In this document: one piece after another, positions 12,401 to 24,900 of the stretch
How positions within the stretch are numbered: the first letter of the stretch is position 1
Layout of the letters: each line of letters opens with the position of its first letter
NCBI GenBank assembly: GCA_910589415.1
Contig: OU342634.1
Span: 27,091,144-27,155,143 of the forward strand
Direction: 5' to 3'
Source of the DNA: Malachius bipustulatus
Taxonomy: Eukaryota; Arthropoda; Insecta; Coleoptera; Melyridae
Length of the DNA stretch: 64,000 nt
Position numbers and translations under genes: made by a program
The notes under the pieces: generated by a model
The model's database searches: none
The model's input: the letters and a program-made list of their open reading frames with translations, nothing else
Told to the model about the DNA's origin: nothing

Positions 12401-14672
12401 ACGTCTAAGGAAGACCTACCACTCAATATATAGTACCTATCATAGTTTATGAAGATACTAAAAAATTCTTACCACCCGTCGTTATAATGACGTTAACAAC
12501 CAGGTATTCTTTTTATTATTTAATTTGAACCTTTCTCTCTCTCTCTCTCTCTCTCTCTTTATAAGTGTTTTTTTTTCTTTAAACCGCATGCTGCTCGATG
12601 TGCAAATTATGGAAAGCTAACGAATGTTTGATGTTATACAGTATGTTATTTTTTTCTATTAAGTTTAATTTTCATTCTCTACTGTCAATGTAAAATGAGT
12701 GGTCACATTCTGACGGCCGAAATGCTTCCTCATCTCGGTTCCATCTCAAGATCGTCAAAACGAATGAGGAAGTTTTTCTTCAGTCAAGCTTAGGAACTTT
12801 TGAGATGGTCCTTGTCCTTGTGAAAAATCGTTACTAATTTTGCTGTGTTTGTTCACTTCTATACCCGTTGAAACTGTTCATGGTGGATGCTTGCAGGATT
12901 TTGAGGTACATAAAAATTCGTCTATATTTTGGTCGTTAGTATAGAAATATTAGTCACTGTTTAGTATAATACGCTTCATATTCCTGTAGTTGCTTCCCCA
13001 GCCTCAGATCCATACGATCCTCCTATTATACAACTTAGGTAGGTAACACAATTAACTTCTCGATCCTGGTGCTGGCGCTATAGTATCTCAGATCCAGTTT
13101 CGAACTGCTAAAAGGGCTAATTTTATTACCCACGCCACCATGTTGTTGGCATCATAAGATAGTGGTAGTTTTAGAGTGCAGCTTTTATAGCGGTTACACC
13201 GCATGGCAACTCTCACCTTAATGCACCACAACTTACACGACACACGCACTCGCACAATAATCACCAATTAATACAAAACCACTTTACTTTGTAGGTCCAT
13301 TTTATACATCGAGCATACCATCTCTGAAGTTGCCTAGAGCCTTATATAGCATGTCGCTGAACGCATGTCTGCTTAAATTGATTGCTTTAATTACGTATCT
13401 ATTTTTCATCAGCGATTGTAAATAATTTGAAAATGTTGGTTTTCAGTTCTTCGTCAGAATAGATCAGATTCGAAAATGTTTCACTCAGAAAGGTGGAATC
13501 TTTGTCATAGAGCAATACAGTAAGAATAATCGTATTTTTTATGTTTTATAAGACCTTGAATCGACACGGAAATTGTTATTTTCAGATCCAAAAACTCGGC
13601 AGATCATACAGAGGAGGTATAAGTCTCAAATGGTAAGGTTTACTCTTATCTAACATTTTCAGTTTCAATTTGGATCTGTACGAATTGCAAAAATTCAAAC
13701 TGAAATAAGCACTTTGAAGCTGGAAATCATTTATTGATGTTTTTCGTTATTATATTGTTTCATAATTATTATTATATTAATTTGTGTTTATTTATTTTTT
13801 ATTTCTGTGCATGTTTAATTTATAGGCTAGCGAAATTTTGTTAATTTTCCATCGAATATTTTCCATACAAACAGCAAAGATTCTTTCTGAGATACCTTCA
13901 AAAAACAAACTGGAAAGCGAGCAATAAATGTTTGATGTAAGCTATTTTTTAAGCTTTTTGTTTTTATTGCTACCTTATTTACGTCACCATTTTCTCACAG
14001 CAAAATTACAATTTACAGGCTGACCAAATATGCTATTCGGTTCTCTGCGTCTTCTCGTACGTAGCAGCAGGCTCTGAAAAACGCCTTCAAACTTCAAGAG
14101 GTCAAAACGTACCCCATCCAGTTAAGGAAGTTCCCTCTTCATTCCCCAGCTGCATCAAACCGATCTTATCACCGCAAGAAGAAAAAGAGTCCGAAACTAT
14201 CCATCAACCAGAGCCGTTACAAGTTCCGCAAGTTCCAAACACACAACAAACTGAACAACAGGTACAGAAGCTAGAACAACCACCAAACGATCCACAAAAA
14301 CACTTAGAACAACCCACACCAGTACAACAAGTTCCCCTTAAACAACCCCTGCTAGAGAACCGTCCTCACCCCTTCACTGATTCCCCTCAAGATCACACAG
14401 ATGAAGACTCCCGGAGACTAGACGCAAGTTCCCTTTCCCCACCCACATCGAGCCCGGAACCAGGCTCGGTCACCCCGGTAGGTGGTCCTCCGTCCTACCC
14501 GCCACCTTCTCTCCCGCCGGGGGTACTTCCACCAGCTCCTCCGCCTGGTATCAGGAGCTTCACTCTCCCTTCTCAGATGTCTCTACCGAGGTCCGCAAAA
14601 CCTCCTCCGATTCCGACCAGGACCCTACCACCTAGACAGGCGTCGTCCCCTCAGCCACCCCCGAGAAAGTGA
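492..14672 (+). CDS. Rab3-GEF: Rab3 GDP/GTP exchange factor (MADD/DENN family), 29 coding exons
   Basis: Joined exons: 492-608, 1212-1534, 1587-1770, 1826-1983, 2044-2175, 2247-2362, 2669-2850, 2906-2976, 3036-3150, 3346-3378, 4260-4348, 4401-4623, 4691-5569, 5656-5904, 6085-6153, 6208-6384, 6797-7195, 7250-7408, 7465-7650, 7702-7783, 7841-7980, 9113-9259, 9689-9940, 9994-10233, 10777-11049, 11725-11892, 13447-13519, 13586-13632, 14019-14672. Every junction is GT-AG and in phase, giving about 1978 residues. The N-terminus ([20 protein letters not shown]) and the following exons form the upstream DENN region. Residues about 209-400 are the core DENN domain and about 575-615 the downstream DENN segment ([14 protein letters not shown]). 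Residues 1495-1574 are a helical death-domain-like region, and 1590-1690 a PH-like module containing [20 protein letters not shown]. The last exon starts with the conserved [14 protein letters not shown] and ends in a Pro/Gln-rich tail. Family members activate Rab3 (and Rab27) on synaptic vesicles and in mammals bind TNFR1. Exon usage in the Ser-rich middle may vary by alternative splicing. Confidence 0.95.
3584..4123. mobile_element. TTAA-ended inverted-repeat element in a Rab3-GEF intron
   Basis: A 20-bp inverted repeat (TTAAAGGCATTGGCAACTTA and its complement) bounds about 540 bp inside the intron between coding exons 10 and 11. Both ends start with TTAA, which could be a piggyBac-type target site, but the CCY ends expected of piggyBac are absent. 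No coding capacity was seen. Confidence 0.55.
6406..6758. mobile_element. 353-bp MITE rich in CRE-like motifs
   Basis: Inverted termini CCCAGGTAGCAG...CTGCTACCTGGG bound a non-coding element inside the Rab3-GEF intron between exons at 6384 and 6797. The interior repeats the motif ACGTCA/TGACGT many times, including one perfect palindrome TGACGTCA at 6463-6470. The target duplication is not clear; a 2-bp AA is possible. Confidence 0.7.
7981..9112. other. 1.1-kb Rab3-GEF intron, no recognised content
   Basis: AT-rich intron between the exons ending at 7980 and starting at 9113. I searched it for an extra in-phase exon with splice sites and found none. No transposon ends were recognised. Confidence 0.4.
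11330..11655 (+). repeat. Two related tRNA-like SINE fragments in tandem
   Basis: Two imperfect copies of one sequence lie head to tail in a Rab3-GEF intron. Both contain TTTTTTAATTTGTATTTT followed by a stretch ending in GCTGAATAACC. The second copy ends with GGTTCGAGTCCC, an exact match to the pol III B-box/T-arm consensus, which points to a tRNA-derived SINE head. The first copy is decayed at this point. Confidence 0.45.
11893..13446. other. 1.55-kb Rab3-GEF intron with CT microsatellite
   Basis: Longest intron of the gene. It holds a (CT)n microsatellite at about 12534-12558. No further exon was found: the proteins encoded on either side (ending LLFENSK and starting [11 protein letters not shown]) join directly, as in known family members. 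Confidence 0.5.
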
Positions 14673-15384
14673 CGCAACGGGAGGTACTCCCTGCCGTTTA
14701 TCTATGATGAGGAATCGTGTATTGTGCCGTCTTGTTTTCCATGGTTACCGCATCAAGGGAGAAATGATCAAGATTGAATTGTGATTAAGTATTTATTTCG
14801 AATTTACACAGAGGGAGCGACGTTAAAACATAAAAAATGTTCTTTAATAGTCCTCACGATGACTGTCACTTATTACTAAGAAAAAATTGAACAGTTGCCT
14901 GCTATATGAGCCTTGTTTTTGGAACTCGATATTGAATAGTTTTTCACTTGCGTCATTTTCTTAAGGTTGCAATATTTTTTGTGACATACTTACCTCTTGC
15001 TTTCTTTTCTCTGATTACCAAAAAATAATATTTAGACTACTTTCTTATTGAAATACAAAACCGAATAGACAACACAAGAGAGGTGTTTCTCTCTCATTTA
15101 TCATTTATACCTACTCGCGACGTATCACGTTTTTAATGTTGCTCAATCTGCATAAAGAAATTTAAACACGCGGGATACGTTTCTATAATATCAGTGAATA
15201 ATTAAAATTTATTTTCATTTGCTGGAAAACTTTTTCGATTTATTTGTTACAGACAGAAAATCAGCTTTAAAAGATATAAAAGGTGGCAGCGAAAAGTATA
15301 GGTAGGTACCTGTCGATTATTTGACAAACAACGAACTAATTTTTATCGCTCCTCGTATAGACTGCTCCGCATTTAATTCTATAA
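14673..15384. other. 3' flank of Rab3-GEF
   Basis: AT-rich sequence after the stop codon, presumably containing the 3' untranslated region. No unambiguous polyadenylation signal or second gene was recognised. Confidence 0.35.
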
Positions 15385-15915
15385 GCCCCACGTTGGGCGC
15401 CAATTTTGTAACCTGCTGATTTGGTTTCTTTACGATTTTACAACCGGGAGCTATAAAATTATATGATTTTAAATTTAATACAATAAAGGAAAATAAAAAT
15501 TGTTGTATTGGTGGTTAGACGATAACGGGATCGGTTGTTGAGTTAGGTACAGTTTAATTAGCGGAATTTACACTGAAACAGCAAAAAATACAATAAATCT
15601 TGTTTAATGAATCAAGCAAAATACAAAAATTTATAAAATTAATAAAATACATATATCCAGCAGATGTGGAATAATACTGCTAATACTAATACTAATAATA
15701 ATATTTAGATATAATACTGATATCTCTTCATTCTTCTAATACGAGTGACATTTAACAAGATAGGACAACTTCCTTATCCAGTAATATGGGCATATTTTAA
15801 AGAGGAAAATAAATTTTAAAGAAATTCATCACAGTATCAACTAATTTTATGACTACGCTTATTTTATCAGAAATATAACCAAACTAGGTTACATAATTGG
15901 CGCCCAACGTGGGGC
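15385..15915. mobile_element. LTR (about 487 bp) flanked by mirror-image primer-binding sites
   Basis: A segment from 15407 to 15893 begins TGTAACC and ends GGTTACA, as retroviral-type LTRs do. It is followed at 15898-15915 by TGGCGCCCAACGTGGGGC, a tRNA primer-binding site typical of Gypsy-like elements. The exact reverse complement of the same 18 bases lies at 15385-15402, just before the LTR start. No gag or pol reading frame was recognised on either side, so only the LTR with short internal stubs remains. Confidence 0.65.
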
Positions 15916-17640
15916 CTATTAGTGTACCTATATAGACTTAGCGCACGGAAAGAGTGTTAGATTTGAACATTAGGATACCATACGAAGTAAACTTAGAAGA
16001 TATGCTGCTGGATCTGGATAACAATGAAGAACGGTCTATTATTGAGGAGCGATTGAAAGAAACTGTTAGAAAACATTTTTTCCACGTCACAATAAGTGCT
16101 GCTAACCTAATTGTTTTCCATAATGTCAATATGGAAAATCAATATAATATATCGATACATTCCTATATCCAATAATCTGTATTACCTATACCTACCTAGT
16201 ATTATTTATAGTTTATGAACACGAAAATATTTTTACGAAAAAAAAAATACTTTCGACACAAAAGTGACCATTTCTTTAAACACTTTTCTAACCAAAAGGA
16301 GGTGCTATTGGCATTCCTGGAAGAATAACTCGTCGCTATAATATGAAGGCATGGCATTTAAGAAAAACTAAAACTGCAGCTTAACAGCTTAACCATCAGA
16401 TAGGAAGTTATCGGTACCTATTAAGGTAGAATATGTAAGTAGGTAATTAATTAAACAAAGTGGATCCTTTACATTAATCACCTGTGACAGATGACAGATA
16501 GTTTAAGTACATACTTTAATAAAAAATGTACAATACCACGTAAATTAGATTAATTATTATTATTATTAAACTTGATGTAGGTAAAGTTTAGAGTCATATC
16601 ATCTTAGATCTAATTATGTCTAAACCTAGGCCGTAAAAGTAAAAGTATCATATGGATGTAATAAGTTTTCTAGGCTTTTTGTCATAATAACATAACAACA
16701 AATTGTATATAAGAAGAAAAAAGGGCATATATAGTTAAATTTCATGTAGATATTTGTTAAAATTAAAAATATTTAAGATAAGTAATTATTTATGAAGAAC
16801 ACTGTTATTTTTTGTAATTACAAATATCTATTGATATATTATGGTTGTTAATAATTATTAAATGATTAGGTAATAATTTTTATTTGCATATTTTGTCAAA
16901 TATCACACCAAAGTTTCCTTGACTTGATAGAAATCCTTATGTAAATGTTACTCTAACAAAAATTTGATCGCGAATATAGAGGCAATATTATATTTCTACA
17001 ATAATAATTGATGTAAATATCATAAGGTAACCAAGTTAAAGCTAGTCATTTGAATAATAAGTATGTGCCTACTTGTAATAAATATGTACTATACGACTCA
17101 ACTAAATGTTTATTTTTATTATCTCCTGAACTTAGACAAACTATACTCATGCATTTATCACATCATTTATAATATTGTAATTATTAAAAGTTTTATTTTT
17201 CAATAAAATTCTCCAAAAATTTTTTTTCGATAAATGAAATATTGTTCAATAAATTTTGGGAAAAAATTGAAGATTAAAATAAAAAATGCAATAAAATTCT
17301 CGAAAAAATAATTATGTTTGCTTAGAGAATTTAATTACCTTTCAAATTCACATTTTGAAATTTTATAGCAGCAGTTACCCCTCTGGGGAGGTCAAAATTT
17401 GTGGACAGGGGGTTGCCCACAAAAGTGCATGACTATTGGCAAAGAAAAATTCACAGAAATTTAGATTTGGCTCAACAGTGACAACAGTAGTTCAATTTCC
17501 TTTATTTTAATTTATGCTGAACTTTCGCGGTGTATCTATCTATAGATATTATTGCAAAATATCATATTCATCTTACTAAAAGTAAACAATGTTCACCACA
17601 AGTCACAACCCACAAACATTTACGTCCACCGTAAAATGTT
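15916..17640. other. AT-rich intergenic sequence
   Basis: Very AT-rich with many short ATT runs. A short open frame starts at 15954 next to the primer-binding site but matches no protein I recognise. Nothing else could be supported. Confidence 0.35.
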
Positions 17641-17698
17641 TTGAATGTTTTGGTTTAACGCGCGCATTGTTGTCACACAATCATGTGACGAGTTTACA

Positions 17699-17815
17699 GT
17701 CCGCGCTGCGCACGACGTCACTATGGTGATTGCAATCCGATCGCTAACGGAAGAATTGAAAATATTTGAAGGTGGAAGTCAACATTTGTGGGGTGTAATG
17801 AAAATTGTTGGTGCT
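17699..17815 (+). repeat. Fragment shared with the hAT element at 27991-28108
   Basis: About 115 bp are closely similar to 27991-28108, starting GTCCGCGCTGCGCA and running through GAAAATATTTGAAGGTGG. In both copies the segment translates in one frame to a similar peptide ending in FEGGS-HLWG. It may be a decayed transposase piece or a non-coding internal segment of the same transposon family. Confidence 0.5.
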
Positions 17816-18056
17816 TACTGCGGTACGATACAAATCATTTTTACACAATTACCTTTGCCCATGCTATCAAGCTAATAAAAAAATTATCTTTTGCCTTTCA
17901 TTTTTCTTGCATGATTCTCACACCCGCACTTGGCGCACAACAAACCATTTCTGCCGTCAGACAGTCAGGTAGGTACCTACTGAAGTCAAACTAATTAAAA
18001 TTACTGCAATATCTACAAACGTCGAAATGAGCTACCAAATCGCAATTACGTCAATA

Positions 18057-18310
18057 TTATATTATTATTATTATTATTATTATGACGTCCTTAGGAAAAA
18101 CAAAAGTTGGCTATGAAAACTCTGGGATCTATAGTCGGCTTTGAAAATTTTTCTAATGTCAAATGGATACATTTTGACAGCATTATGTAAGCCTGCAAAA
18201 AATAATTCATTAATTTCCAATAATAAAAGAGATATGGCTAAAATAAGAAATTTTGATTTTTCAGTTTTTTGAGGATATTTCAGCAACGTCTGAAAATATT
18301 CAAAAAAAAA
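18057..18310. repeat. ATT microsatellite and fragment of the 33-kb fold-back family
   Basis: A short (ATT)n run at about 18060-18081 is followed by sequence related to 35160-35350: both contain an AAAGANATATGGCTAAAATAA block and a GAGGATATTTCAG-like block. It is therefore a partial, diverged copy of the fold-back family described at 33024-35620. Confidence 0.5.
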
Positions 18311-18341
18311 AAAAATTCTTATTAAGCATCAAATTGTGATA

Positions 18342-18685
18342 AAGACCACTCTGTCGTCCGTGTGTGTCTATCAAGACCGTTTTTCTCAGTAACTGCATAT
18401 TAGATATCGAGTTAAAAATTATCCCAAATACAAAAGTCTACTGATTCCTAGACCTAGACCCGTAATATGTTTTTAATACTCACTGAAAGAGGATTCCCCG
18501 ATTTCTCTTCGTGTTAATAATTTGTTTCATTGTTCAAATTTTGTTTTTTCCACTTGATACCTACATCTGTCGCCAAATGTGCCAAAAATATAACATCCAG
18601 CTGTTAAAACATCTCCGCGTCAAATAAACGTCATCGAATGAATGCGCTACCCTAAAAAGCATTAGTGTCGGTAATGCAGGTACCC
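18342..18685 (+). repeat. Dispersed repeat, terminus GTCGGTAATGCAGG..CCC (copy 1)
   Basis: First of several copies of one family. It runs from the TCTGTCGTCCGTGTG block through CACTTGATACCTAC and CATCCAGCTGTT to the terminus TTAGTGTCGGTAATGCAGG. It is followed by TAA. Related copies lie at 32207-32956, 46119-46500 (inverted) and 48083-48374, with end fragments at 28669 and 59161. The family has no obvious coding region and is probably a non-autonomous DNA transposon. It lies about 260 bp upstream of the OFD1 start codon. Confidence 0.7.
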
Positions 18686-18944
18686 TAAGTATGATTACTA
18701 CCTATTATACCTACCCACGTTACCATGACGACTTAATTATATGCAATTATGACAGGAATACAAACAATACAAACAACCACAATCTAATGATTGTAGTAAT
18801 CATATGTGACAGATGAATAAAAGGCTGTGAAATAGAAATAAGTGGGGAGTGGGGAAATTGACGTTTTCATAATTTTTAGTTGTCCAAAGTGAATGAAAAT
18901 ATAAGAAATATTGTTAAGAAATGGTTTAAAATTTCATCTCAACA

Positions 18945-21900
18945 ATGGATCTAATTAACTTGGCACCAGCAATAAAAAACTCAGATCCATCTTTACCGGA
19001 GAAACTCTCTCTCGATGATTTCCGTAAATCCTTATTCAATTGGTTTGAGGAGAGTGGACTGATTTCAGAAACGAGGTCCCATCTTCGCATGCAGATGATC
19101 AAAATGTTGAATTCGACAAAAATTGGACTGTATAAGAAGGAAATATCGGAACCGGTGCCTTCAAGGTATGTATGGAAATCAATAGACCGGGAAAACTTTA
19201 TTCCTTTTTTCGTGACTGCTAAAGCGCCGATAACTCTGTCTGTAGCACTCCGCATGCGCATGCGCATTAGACGTTTATTTTCGAACATTAAATTGAATTA
19301 TTAGGTACCTATATTAAATAATTATAAAAATTAATAAAATTATAATTTAATATACAATAATGTAATGTGCAAAAGTCAAAATGATAAAAAAAGCATAAAA
19401 ACCCTATTCTTTCAGACATGTGAACATTATTAAGCAGCAAAGTTAGGTTTTTTGTACAGAATTATTATTCCACTTTGGCAGCGGTTTTCATTTTCACTTT
19501 CATTAGATTTTTTGAAATTTTCAAACCAGTATTTGAACAGGACAAAAAATACGAATATGTAAAGTATAACAAAATTATTTGTTTGTACATCGATCATTCT
19601 TAGCCTGTATAGTAATTGAAAACTCTTAAAATGACAAAATGTGTTATTGCTTTGAGTATGAAGCTGTCATATATCTGCTCACTAATAAGAGGTTTGCGTA
19701 GTTTCATCGTCCTGTTGTCATTTATTGATTGTTCTCGAGTCCGTTTTACTGGAACGGGTGAGATAAAACTGTTTCGAACACTTACAGGTAGGCCAGTAGA
19801 ATGGTATTTTGAGTTTGCGTTATCATGCACAAATTTTGTACTATACGAAATTCGATAGAGGATCATTAGGAAATGTTAAATCCAAATTTGCAGCACCGTG
19901 CGATTTTTTTTTACCGAGTTATGCAGAAAAGCGTTTTTTATTTTATTTTCACGAATATCTCGGCTTCTATCTATCGCACATAAGTAAACAACATATCATT
20001 CTCTTCGTTATGGAATTATCTACATTTTTTTATACAAATATTATTTTTGTTACACTGATAATAAAAATAATATTGAGGTTTAAAGTTTAAAAATTTGTCT
20101 TTTGAATAAGGTTTTTTGCAAATTACTTATTTTTTCTGCATTTTACCGCTGGAAAGAAAGCCCAAGTAGTTTTTTGAAGAACAGTGAATTACCTGTGCAC
20201 TGGTAGGTCAATCTTGAAAATCCAATAATCCAGTCTCCGGCAATCTACGCGCAAACATGTGCATGTCGGTGATGTACAATTTTGAATTGACGAATACATT
20301 CGTCAACGACTCGAAAACTCGCATGAAACATTGAGCATTTGTTTTAATTTACATTCAATGTGCAACATTTCTACGTTTATTGTTCATAAATATTCAATAT
20401 TTTAAATTGCAAAACACAGAAGTTATAATCTTTATTTTGAATACTTTCTTTTATTGCATGCTTAGTTGCTAAATTTGAAGTAAAAAACATATGAGTGTAT
20501 TTTTTTAAGAAAAATCAAGTAATAATCAGTTAAACAAAGTACAAAGTGCTTTTACAAGAGTCAAGATTATAATTTTATTTTTTCTAGCACGTTTCGATGG
20601 GCCAGGTTCTTCCTCATTTTCTTTGTTTACTATTCCACAATAAATTTTGTCTGAATACTGAGCTCGGCTATAATAGCGAGGCAGGGGAACCGTGGTTAGC
20701 AAATACGTGTCTTCATCATCGCTGCTGTCGTCAGTGATTTCCGCGACGTTTAAACAACTTTGACCTGAGCAGTTCTTGCAAACTGCAGAGCATTTCAGTC
20801 CTGCTTTTCTGCAGCCACAAGCTACCCCGCAATCTTTTGTGCATGCACAGGAAGTAACCTTGAGATGTGAAGATGGAATTGGATCTTTAGTGCTCATTAC
20901 GGATTCTAATCCACATTTATGTCTCTTCCAGCCCCAGGTTTCCGCTTCCAAGATATTGCCAAGCCATGCTTGTATTTGGTAACAAGTTCGAAATGAATGC
21001 TGCTGAGCAGCTCACTCTGATGGTGGTAAAGAAGTAAGATCCGATTTTGTCTTTTGTCCCATGCGGGAGAAAAAGTTGAAACGAAATTCGTCGTAGGATT
21101 TTTCGTTGTTTCGGCCATAGAGAGCGATAAAGAGTTATTTTCCTGTTGACGCAATCAGATCGTGGTTCGGCTTTTTTGATTTAAAATATTACAACATTTG
21201 TTGCAGATAATTTTTTCTGGTTTAAGAGTAGAACTCAGTTTTTTCTGACCCTTTTCCAAGTTTTTGAGACAAACATTGGTGACGTGTTTTGCGAGTTAAT
21301 ATAAATTGACCGTTTAATTAGTCACGGTGACTAGAAGTTTTCACGCAACTATAAGAACGCACGTGATAGCACCGGGAAAACATACACTGACAGATCCCAA
21401 TATCTCACACAAAACTCACTTTCATGAATAAAATAGATACACCCTACAATTCCACTCACAAAAGACAAAAAAATCAACGAAAAAAAAACGAATAAAATAC
21501 CAATTTTCGACATGCACAATTTCTCAGGTGGATTACCAGAGACTCGTTTATCGGATTTTCATGATTGATCAATCAGCGTAACGGTAATTGACTGTTTTCA
21601 AAAAACTACTAGGGCTTTCCAGCGTTAAAATGCAAAAAAAATAAGTAATTTGCAAAAAACCTTATTCAAAAGACAATTTTCTAACTTTAAACCTCAATAT
21701 TGTTTTTATTATCAGTGTAACAAAAATAATATTTGTATAAAAAATGTAGGTAATTCCATAACGAAGAGAATGATATGTCATTTGCTTATGTACGATAGAT
21801 AAGAACCGAGAATAAGTAAAAATAAAAAAATAAACGTTTTTTGGCATAACTTGGTAAAAAAAAAATCACACGGTGCTGCAAATTTGGATTTAACATCTCT

Positions 21901-24900
21901 TTAAGGTCCTCTATCGAATTTTGTATAGTATAGAATTTGTGCATGGTAACGCAAACTGAGGACATTTTTGAGGACGATTCTACTGACCTAAGGTGAATTT
22001 TTACCTTTCTGACTGGGTGCTAAACTTCTTCGCTAAAAGCATATAAGTAAAAGTGTTACTTAAGTGTTACTTAAGTAACACCAAATACCTTAAAATATTA
22101 ATACCGGACACTTCCTCTCAAAACCTCCGTCCATTTTTACAGCGCCCTCATGCAGGAACTGGGGACACTAAGCTGTTTTTAAATTCAAAGTTAAGTAGGT
22201 AACTTTTCACGGTTTTTGACAGATGCAGTCAATCATAATTATTAATAATTTGTCATTAGTAATTGAACGTTTTAGTTTCAAGTATAATTTCAATTTATAG
22301 TTACTCTCAAAGCATTATATCAGCGGATAATTTTGTTGGGTACCAGTTTAAATAGGCATTTATAATGTACCGCTGTATTAAAGTGAACATATTATTATGT
22401 CTGGAAAATACCTATGTGCTGTGTGCTGTGTTAGGTTGCTCCAACTATGGATTGTTAAGCATGTCCAGATCTTTCCACGGTGTTCCAAGCAGGAATAAAG
22501 AATTATGTATAAAGTTGACTTTAGAAGCTTTAAAAGCTTTTTTTACTGATGGAAATAGGAACAAGAAATAGGTTATAATAACATCGATGGGTGACGAAAT
22601 TTTGAAAAAGTGCGAAGTGTTGAAGCCGATTTCTCACCATAGGTATATTTTGTACTGATCATTTCAAAGAGGAAAATTTTGTTAATCCAGCAAATAATTG
22701 ATCTTTAAAACTGCAAGGAAGCACATTATTGGAATTGCGGCAAATAAAGGCTTACACTTAGGTATATAGCGATTCAATCTTTTTGAAATATACCTACCTA
22801 AAGATATTAATAATATTGTGTGTAATAGTGGTTAATTATTTTTAATATAATAAACATATTGAAAACTTTATTGTTTATTGTTGTATCAGTTCTTCGTCCC
22901 AATTTCCTCCGGATATTTCGTCTAATTAATTTTAAGAGCTTTTCTATTCAGCGTTGATATTTAAAACTCCCGCTATGTTTCACCAAATTTAATTTTTAGT
23001 GTCCCCAGTTCATGCTTGGCGGCGCTGCTAAAATGGACGCAACCTGTTGCAATGCTATAGGTATAGGAGTGTCCGGTATTATTGGGTACGTTCACCTGAC
23101 GTCAACTGTTGAATAACAGCGCAAAACGGTTGAGTACAAGTTGTTTCAACATGTTGGAAATAGTCTGAACGCATTGTTGACATCGAGAGATATGTGACAT
23201 GTTTCTGGATACGATTCAAGTTCATAGAAGTAATTATTAGCATTTATTTGTCGCTAATTGTATCAGGAGCATTCTTACTTGCAACTTTTACTTCCCACTT
23301 GGCGCATGTCCGCAACATACACGTTGACTGTGCTAAGCGTGAAATATTTACGCTCACAAAACTACTCAACAGTTGAACAACGGTTGTAAGTGAGTGGTAT
23401 GTCTGAACGCAAGCGCTACCTCAACAACTCAACGGTTGACGTCAGGTGAACGTACCCAGTATTTTAGCGTATTTGGTAACACTTTTACTTATATGCTTTT
23501 AGCGAAGACGACAGTTTCATTAGTTTATTATTCTTAAATCAGCAGGATTATTCTAGTTTAATTTGCATTAACATAAGACATAATAATATATTTTAGTTTT
23601 AAGTTGTTTAAACTTTAAAAATGTACACAGTAAACAGTAACAGACGACACTACAGACCACTACAGACAGACAGCACAGCACAGCAGACAGTATAATGTAT
23701 ACACGTTGATTAATTTCTAGATAGTCTACCAAGGTCACATGAAAATTCAGCAGTGATGTCAGATTTCGAATTTTGTAGGTGCAATGAGGATGAGGAATCA
23801 CAGAATAAATAGACATAATTTATTATATCATCAACAATTTTTGTTTATTTGAAAATAAAAAGAATTTAAGGTTTCTTTTTGAATATAACGATGATGTTAA
23901 TTCATAAAAGGTATTTATAATGAAAAAATAACAAGCACCTATTTGTAAAGAACATTTTATTGGAAAGTTCTACACAAATTACAAATAATATAAATTAATG
24001 CAAAACTTGACAATTGATAATTTAATATTCAGAGTCATATAATCAGTTTCTTAAATTAACACCTAATTAAAACATTCCACATTTCTGCCGTAACACCAGT
24101 ATGATGTGTATTTCGCCAAAGAGAAATAACGTCGGTACTCTCATCGCTTAAGGACGATTGAAGTTCGACTTTGCTATACCCCACACATGTTCGATTGGAT
24201 TAAAAATGCAATGGTATAGTGGAAGTCGAAAAATTTTGTGTCCATACTGTTCAGCTAGCTAAGGAATCCACTATTATATACTGCTTTGGTTTCTTTTGTT
24301 CCTGTTGTGAAACCAATAAGCATTTTAGTTATATAAAAATCATAAAGTCAATACAAAATATACTTATTCACAATGTCTAGGAGCTGAGATTTCAGCGAAA
24401 AAGGCTCGAAACTAATGTTCTTCCTGCGCAGCGCATTCGTCAATTTGTTGTTTATTTGAAGAAGAAATTGGTGGTTTATTTTCAACTGCACGCTGTGGTA
24501 AGGCGCATTGTCCATAATAATCACAGAAGGTAACTTGGCTTTAACTGGTTTTCGAACCACTTGGTAAACTTTTCATGATTCATCTCTCCATTATAATCTG
24601 GATCTTTTGTTGATGAAGAGAAAATCAATTCTGCCCCATTAACAAAACCATTTATCTTACCTGCATGCAAAACTATGTACCTAAATAATGAAAATAAATG
24701 ATATTATATTTAATGCCTAATTATACATCATTATATAACATATATATTATAAGTATTTAAAACACCTTGCCTTCTGTCTTCTGTTCAGTTTCTTGACACT
24801 GCATGGGTTTTGATCCTGCCAAGACCTTCCCATTGTGCCGTTTTGAGAGATCCATGTTTCGTCTATATACACAATAAATTATTGGTAAGGTGCCTTCTCT

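Larger units (their letters stand above)
22027..23508. mobile_element. THAP-containing transposon remnant with about 160-bp inverted repeats
   Basis: The left arm begins TCTTCGCTAAAAGCATATAA and the right arm ends in its reverse complement. The arms continue with shared blocks AATACCGGACACT, GTCCATTTT and GAACTGGGGACACT. A THAP-type zinc-finger remnant lies between them and a second MITE has inserted into the right arm. A THAP domain suggests a P-type element, but no transposase core is left. Confidence 0.6.

Noticed and set aside
18926..19288. Minus-strand frame opposite OFD1 exon 1
   Set aside because: The plus-strand reading has a start codon, splice donor and homology; the minus-strand frame has none of these.
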